From Gemmatimonadota bacterium (GTDB lineage: Bacteria; Gemmatimonadota; Gemmatimonadetes; Longimicrobiales; Gaopeijiaceae): 64,000 bases of DNA. Below the pieces are notes generated by a model. That model saw nothing but the letters and a program-made list of their open reading frames with translations, made no database searches and was not told the origin of the DNA. The stretch spans positions 40,668 through 104,667 of the forward strand of contig JAPPGF010000027.1 of assembly GCA_028875075.1 (NCBI GenBank), in the 5' to 3' direction. The translations under genes and the position numbers were made by a program. Shown here one piece after another: positions 61,584 through 64,000 of the stretch (the stretch's first letter is position 1; each line of letters begins with the position of its first letter).

Positions 61584-62813
61584 GTGATAGAGTCTCCGCG
61601 GTTGTTCGCCTGCACTCTGATCGCTCTGGTCGCAGCTTGCGGCGATTCTGGGATTCCGCGCCAGTTCGTCGTCACCGATAGTTCGGGTATCAAGATCGCC
61701 TCGAGTAGTCTCCCGGCGTGGTCGGGTGGCAACTTCGTATGGAGTCTCGACACGATTCCCGCCGTGGAGATTGCGGGCAATCCGGATGTGGCTGACCAGA
61801 CGCTGTTTGACGTCTGGGATCTGGAGCTGCTCTCGGATGGTCGGGTAGTGATCCTAAACGGCGGGTCTAGCCAGTTGCTTGTATTCGACTCGACTGGTGC
61901 CTTTCTCGACACATGGGGCCGTGCGAGGCAAGGGCCTGATGAATTCGATGGGCCAAGTCGACTTGATCGCTGCGCCGGCGACACTCTGATCGTGACGGAT
62001 CGTGTGCGCATGAGCGTACTCGATTCTGATGGCGCGTTCGCCCGGAGTGTGCGCCTGAGTGGAGTGACGGCGAGCCGAGCCTTCGACATCGAAGGTGTCG
62101 CGCGCGCCTGTTCGTCGGCCCTCGTGGCCTTGCGCCACGTACGTCCCCCGAGCGGCCCCGGCGAGCGGACGTTCCGATATCCGACGGAGGTCTACTGGGC
62201 TCGGTTCGATGATGGCTCTCGCACTTCGGTGGGCAGCTTCCGTGGCAACGAGGTGATGACGGTTGCCTTAGGGGGCGACCTCTTGGGAGCGCGGTTCCCT
62301 TTCGGCGTTCATCCTGTCTGGACTAGTGACGGTGAGCGCGTGTTCTACGGCCCCGCGGACCGACATGAGGTCCATATCTTCGGAGGCGCTGGCCAGCTTG
62401 AGCGGATCGTCCGATGGAGTGCTTCCCTGGAACCGATCAGCGAACATGAGTGGACACGGTATGATGAGTGGCGCGAGGCTGAAATCGAGGAAGATCCCGC
62501 CGGCTCGCTCATGCCCACACGTGCCGATCACCCGAGCGAGCTCCGACCGACCTACTCCGATCTGTTAGTTGATGACGAGGGTAATCTATGGCTGCAAAGG
62601 TATGATGACCCGTTCCTTGCGCATTACACTGAGTCGGAGCCCCAGCGGTGGTCGGTATTCGATCAAGAAGGTCGCTGGCTCGGAGAGCTGACGATGCCGC
62701 CTAGATTCTCTCTGAGCAGCGTTGCGCGTGGTCTTGCGATCGGTGTCGCGCGTGACCAGCTCGATGTCGAAACCATCCGGTTTCTGCGACTCCGAAAACA
62801 CTCAGAGGGGTAG
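61584..62813 (+). CDS. 6-bladed beta-propeller lipoprotein
   Basis: From the GTG at 61584 (AGAGGA just upstream) this is a 409-residue protein with a lipoprotein signal ending LVAAC. The body is a repeated beta-propeller: VWDLELLSDGRVVILNGG, QLLVFDSTGAFLDTWGR, DTLIVTDRV and SDLLVDDEGNLWLQRY mark the blades. Such 6-bladed propeller proteins are abundant in Bacteroidetes and Gemmatimonadota and probably bind peptides or glycans outside the cell. Confidence 0.82.
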   Translation: MIESPRLFACTLIALVAACGDSGIPRQFVVTDSSGIKIASSSLPAWSGGNFVWSLDTIPAVEIAGNPDVADQTLFDVWDLELLSDGRVVILNGGSSQLLVFDSTGAFLDTWGRARQGPDEFDGPSRLDRCAGDTLIVTDRVRMSVLDSDGAFARSVRLSGVTASRAFDIEGVARACSSALVALRHVRPPSGPGERTFRYPTEVYWARFDDGSRTSVGSFRGNEVMTVALGGDLLGARFPFGVHPVWTSDGERVFYGPADRHEVHIFGGAGQLERIVRWSASLEPISEHEWTRYDEWREAEIEEDPAGSLMPTRADHPSELRPTYSDLLVDDEGNLWLQRYDDPFLAHYTESEPQRWSVFDQEGRWLGELTMPPRFSLSSVARGLAIGVARDQLDVETIRFLRLRKHSEG

Positions 62814-62964
62814 CGAGACCGCGAAGGTCAACGGAGAATCGAGGAGTATGTACGAACGGACGTAACACCTTGGAAACACGCTAGATACGACGAAGCCCCG
62901 GTTGTCGTCGATTTCCCTTTGGCCGAGCAAGTGAATTCGGGGCGGAAGCGTTGTCAGGCGGACT

Positions 62965-63108
62965 TCAGCGGTCGCGGGAGATGTAGGGCTGCTCCCGGTG
63001 GAACATCTCGGGCTCGACGTACTTGACAGCGAGCCGCTTCTGGAAGGCCTCGTCGTTCTCCGGCAGCCGGCGCTTGGCGCTGCTCTTGCCAGTCTTCGAC
63101 TTGGCCAT
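62965..63108 (-). CDS. Tiny 47-residue hypothetical ORF
   Basis: From the ATG at 63108 the frame encodes a basic start (MAKSKTGKSSAKRRL) and a C-terminal half with FHREQPYISRDR. The open frame runs about 30 codons further upstream to a TAG and also reads well (GETEAEYEARGAALMAK), so it may be the end of a larger decayed gene. I do not recognise it. Confidence 0.35.
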   Translation of the reverse strand: MAKSKTGKSSAKRRLPENDEAFQKRLAVKYVEPEMFHREQPYISRDR

Positions 63109-63228
63109 GAGTGCCGCGCCGCGGGCCTCATACTCGGCTTCGGTCTCGCCCCGGCTCAGGCTTTCGCTGCCGTCGCGGGGAGCGAAGACGGCGAGCGAAG
63201 ACTAGGTCGAGCGGATCACCGAGGCCAG

Positions 63229-63333
63229 ATGTTCCTCCGACCAGATGTCGTCCTCAAGCTCAACAACGCGTTCGGTGCTACCTCCAAAGCCACAGGCTGG
63301 GAGCTCGAGGTGGGCGTGCCGTTCTTGGTCCCC
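63229..63333 (+). pseudogene. Possible outer-membrane protein fragment
   Basis: One plus-strand frame reads LRPDVVLKLNNAFGATSKATGW and then a short strand EVGVPFLVPL. This resembles the closing strands of outer-membrane transporter-like proteins. No start, signal or upstream strands are present in frame, so it is at best a remnant. Confidence 0.3.
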
Positions 63334-63356
63334 CTAGCGCAGAGGGAGGCGGCCCA

Positions 63357-64000
63357 TCACCAGGCGGCCGACAGCCGCAGATGGCCGCCGTCGAACGGCT
63401 CCCGCACGAAGTGGTCCAGGTCCCAGTGGAGCCCGGCCGTCACCTCGAAGCCCGACCGGAACCGGTGGCCCGCTTCCGTGGTCAGTAGCTGATTCTGCGA
63501 GGTGAGCCGAGGCGCCTGGGAGCCCGCATCCCGGTCCAGAAGAGCGTAGGCCAGGCGGCCCGTCCATCCCGCCTTTGCGTACCGGACGAGGGCCGCCCGG
63601 GCGAAAACGTCACGATCACGGTGCTCGCGGGGAGTGCTCCTTCCCGGCGTGCGCCACTCGGGTCGCCGCACCCGCGCCAGCTCCGTGTCGACCGCCCACG
63701 CCGGGTTCAGGCGGGTCCGTGCGCGGGCGCCCACGGTCACCGTCTGCTCGCGCAGAGTGAAGCCGAGCCCGCTCGCCGGCGCCTGCCGCTCGGTGTCCGC
63801 CCTCGCCCAGGTGCCGTACAGCACTACCGTCACGCGCTCAAGCGGTGTGACCTGGAGGAGCGCTCCCAGGAACGCGACCTGTTCGAGCTGGGTGAACGGA
63901 GCCAGACCGGTTGCCGGGAAGGTCACCTGTACCTCGCTTCTTCGACTCGATCCCGCGTGCAGCTCCGCTCGCCAGCGTGACGCCGCGGCCCTCAGGGTCG
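63357..64000 (-). CDS. Outer-membrane beta-barrel protein, 5'-truncated by window edge
   Basis: The minus-strand frame is open from 64000 to its stop at 63357, so the N-terminus lies outside the window. The visible 214 or so residues alternate aromatic and polar positions (SRWRAELHAG, RVTVVLYGTWARAD, TVGARARTRL), typical of barrel strands. The protein ends GHLRLSAAW, with a terminal aromatic as expected for insertion by the BAM complex. A GTG at 63926 is not needed as a start. The family is not identified; a porin or secretin-independent transporter is possible. Confidence 0.6.
   Translation of the reverse strand, partial: TLRAAASRWRAELHAGSSRRSEVQVTFPATGLAPFTQLEQVAFLGALLQVTPLERVTVVLYGTWARADTERQAPASGLGFTLREQTVTVGARARTRLNPAWAVDTELARVRRPEWRTPGRSTPREHRDRDVFARAALVRYAKAGWTGRLAYALLDRDAGSQAPRLTSQNQLLTTEAGHRFRSGFEVTAGLHWDLDHFVREPFDGGHLRLSAAW

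Larger units (their letters stand above)
62814..63356. other. Region between propeller and barrel genes
   Basis: About 540 bases with a possible small ORF (62965-63108, minus) and a plus-strand piece (about 63229-63333) that reads like the last strands of an outer-membrane protein. No complete gene is supported. Confidence 0.4.

Overview
This is a high-GC bacterial chromosome segment that spans the replication origin. The rpmH-rnpA-yidD-yidC-mnmE-mnmG block faces away from dnaA-dnaN, and parA-parB with a perfect palindromic parS site lies beside it. I infer a Gemmatimonadota-like aerobe from the overall mix: a caa3-type oxidase beside a cytochrome bd-like module, GTG starts and 4-base overlaps, a 6-bladed propeller lipoprotein and paired HTH/membrane-protein genes. 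No 16S gene is present, so the phylum is an inference.

Bases 115-16892 (+) form a respiratory and cofactor island. It begins with a small ferredoxin, a Mrp-like P-loop ATPase and a zinc-ribbon protein. Behind a strong sigma70-like promoter come a very long double universal-stress protein and a radical SAM/SPASM enzyme. The zinc-ribbon, stress and radical SAM proteins all carry C-terminal segments resembling the PCP_red domain of dark-operative protochlorophyllide reductase. Next come a cytochrome bd-like membrane subunit without a CydB partner, three membrane-bound c-type cytochromes (one with an ethylbenzene-dehydrogenase/NxrC-like heme b domain), a copper-binding lipoprotein, and a full caa3/aa3-type oxidase (subunits II, I, III, IV) ending with two unfamiliar membrane proteins. 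I read this as one electron-transfer chain with its own maturation or sensing genes, and it is the best candidate here for an undescribed system.

Bases 16915-43547 are mostly on the minus strand and hold housekeeping metabolism: endonuclease IV, a MenC/NAAAR enolase, M20 and M42 peptidases, a fused GlcD-GlcE with GlcF, FxsA, IspH (+), and a lipA-pdhA-pdhB-pdhC operon followed after a gap by lpd. Then come a Nif3 protein and a parA-parB-M23 peptidase-bactofilin operon that joins chromosome segregation to cell-wall and cytoskeleton functions. Bases 43993-53301 are the origin block. The dnaA-dnaN spacer holds DnaA-box-like motifs, a DnaA-trio-like tract and an AT-rich stretch, and is the likely oriC.

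Bases 53298-60941 carry pyrE, sufE, a membrane-protein/HTH/uppS operon behind an apparently leaderless promoter, and a phospholipid cluster (diacylglycerol kinase family, acetoacetate-decarboxylase-like protein, PlsC, a nucleotidyltransferase-like protein, CDP-alcohol phosphatidyltransferase). The last 3 kb are degraded or lineage-specific: a remnant of a RecG-like ATP-binding protein, a propeller lipoprotein, a tiny ORF, a possible outer-membrane fragment and a beta-barrel protein cut by the window edge. I found no tRNA, rRNA, CRISPR array or insertion sequence.
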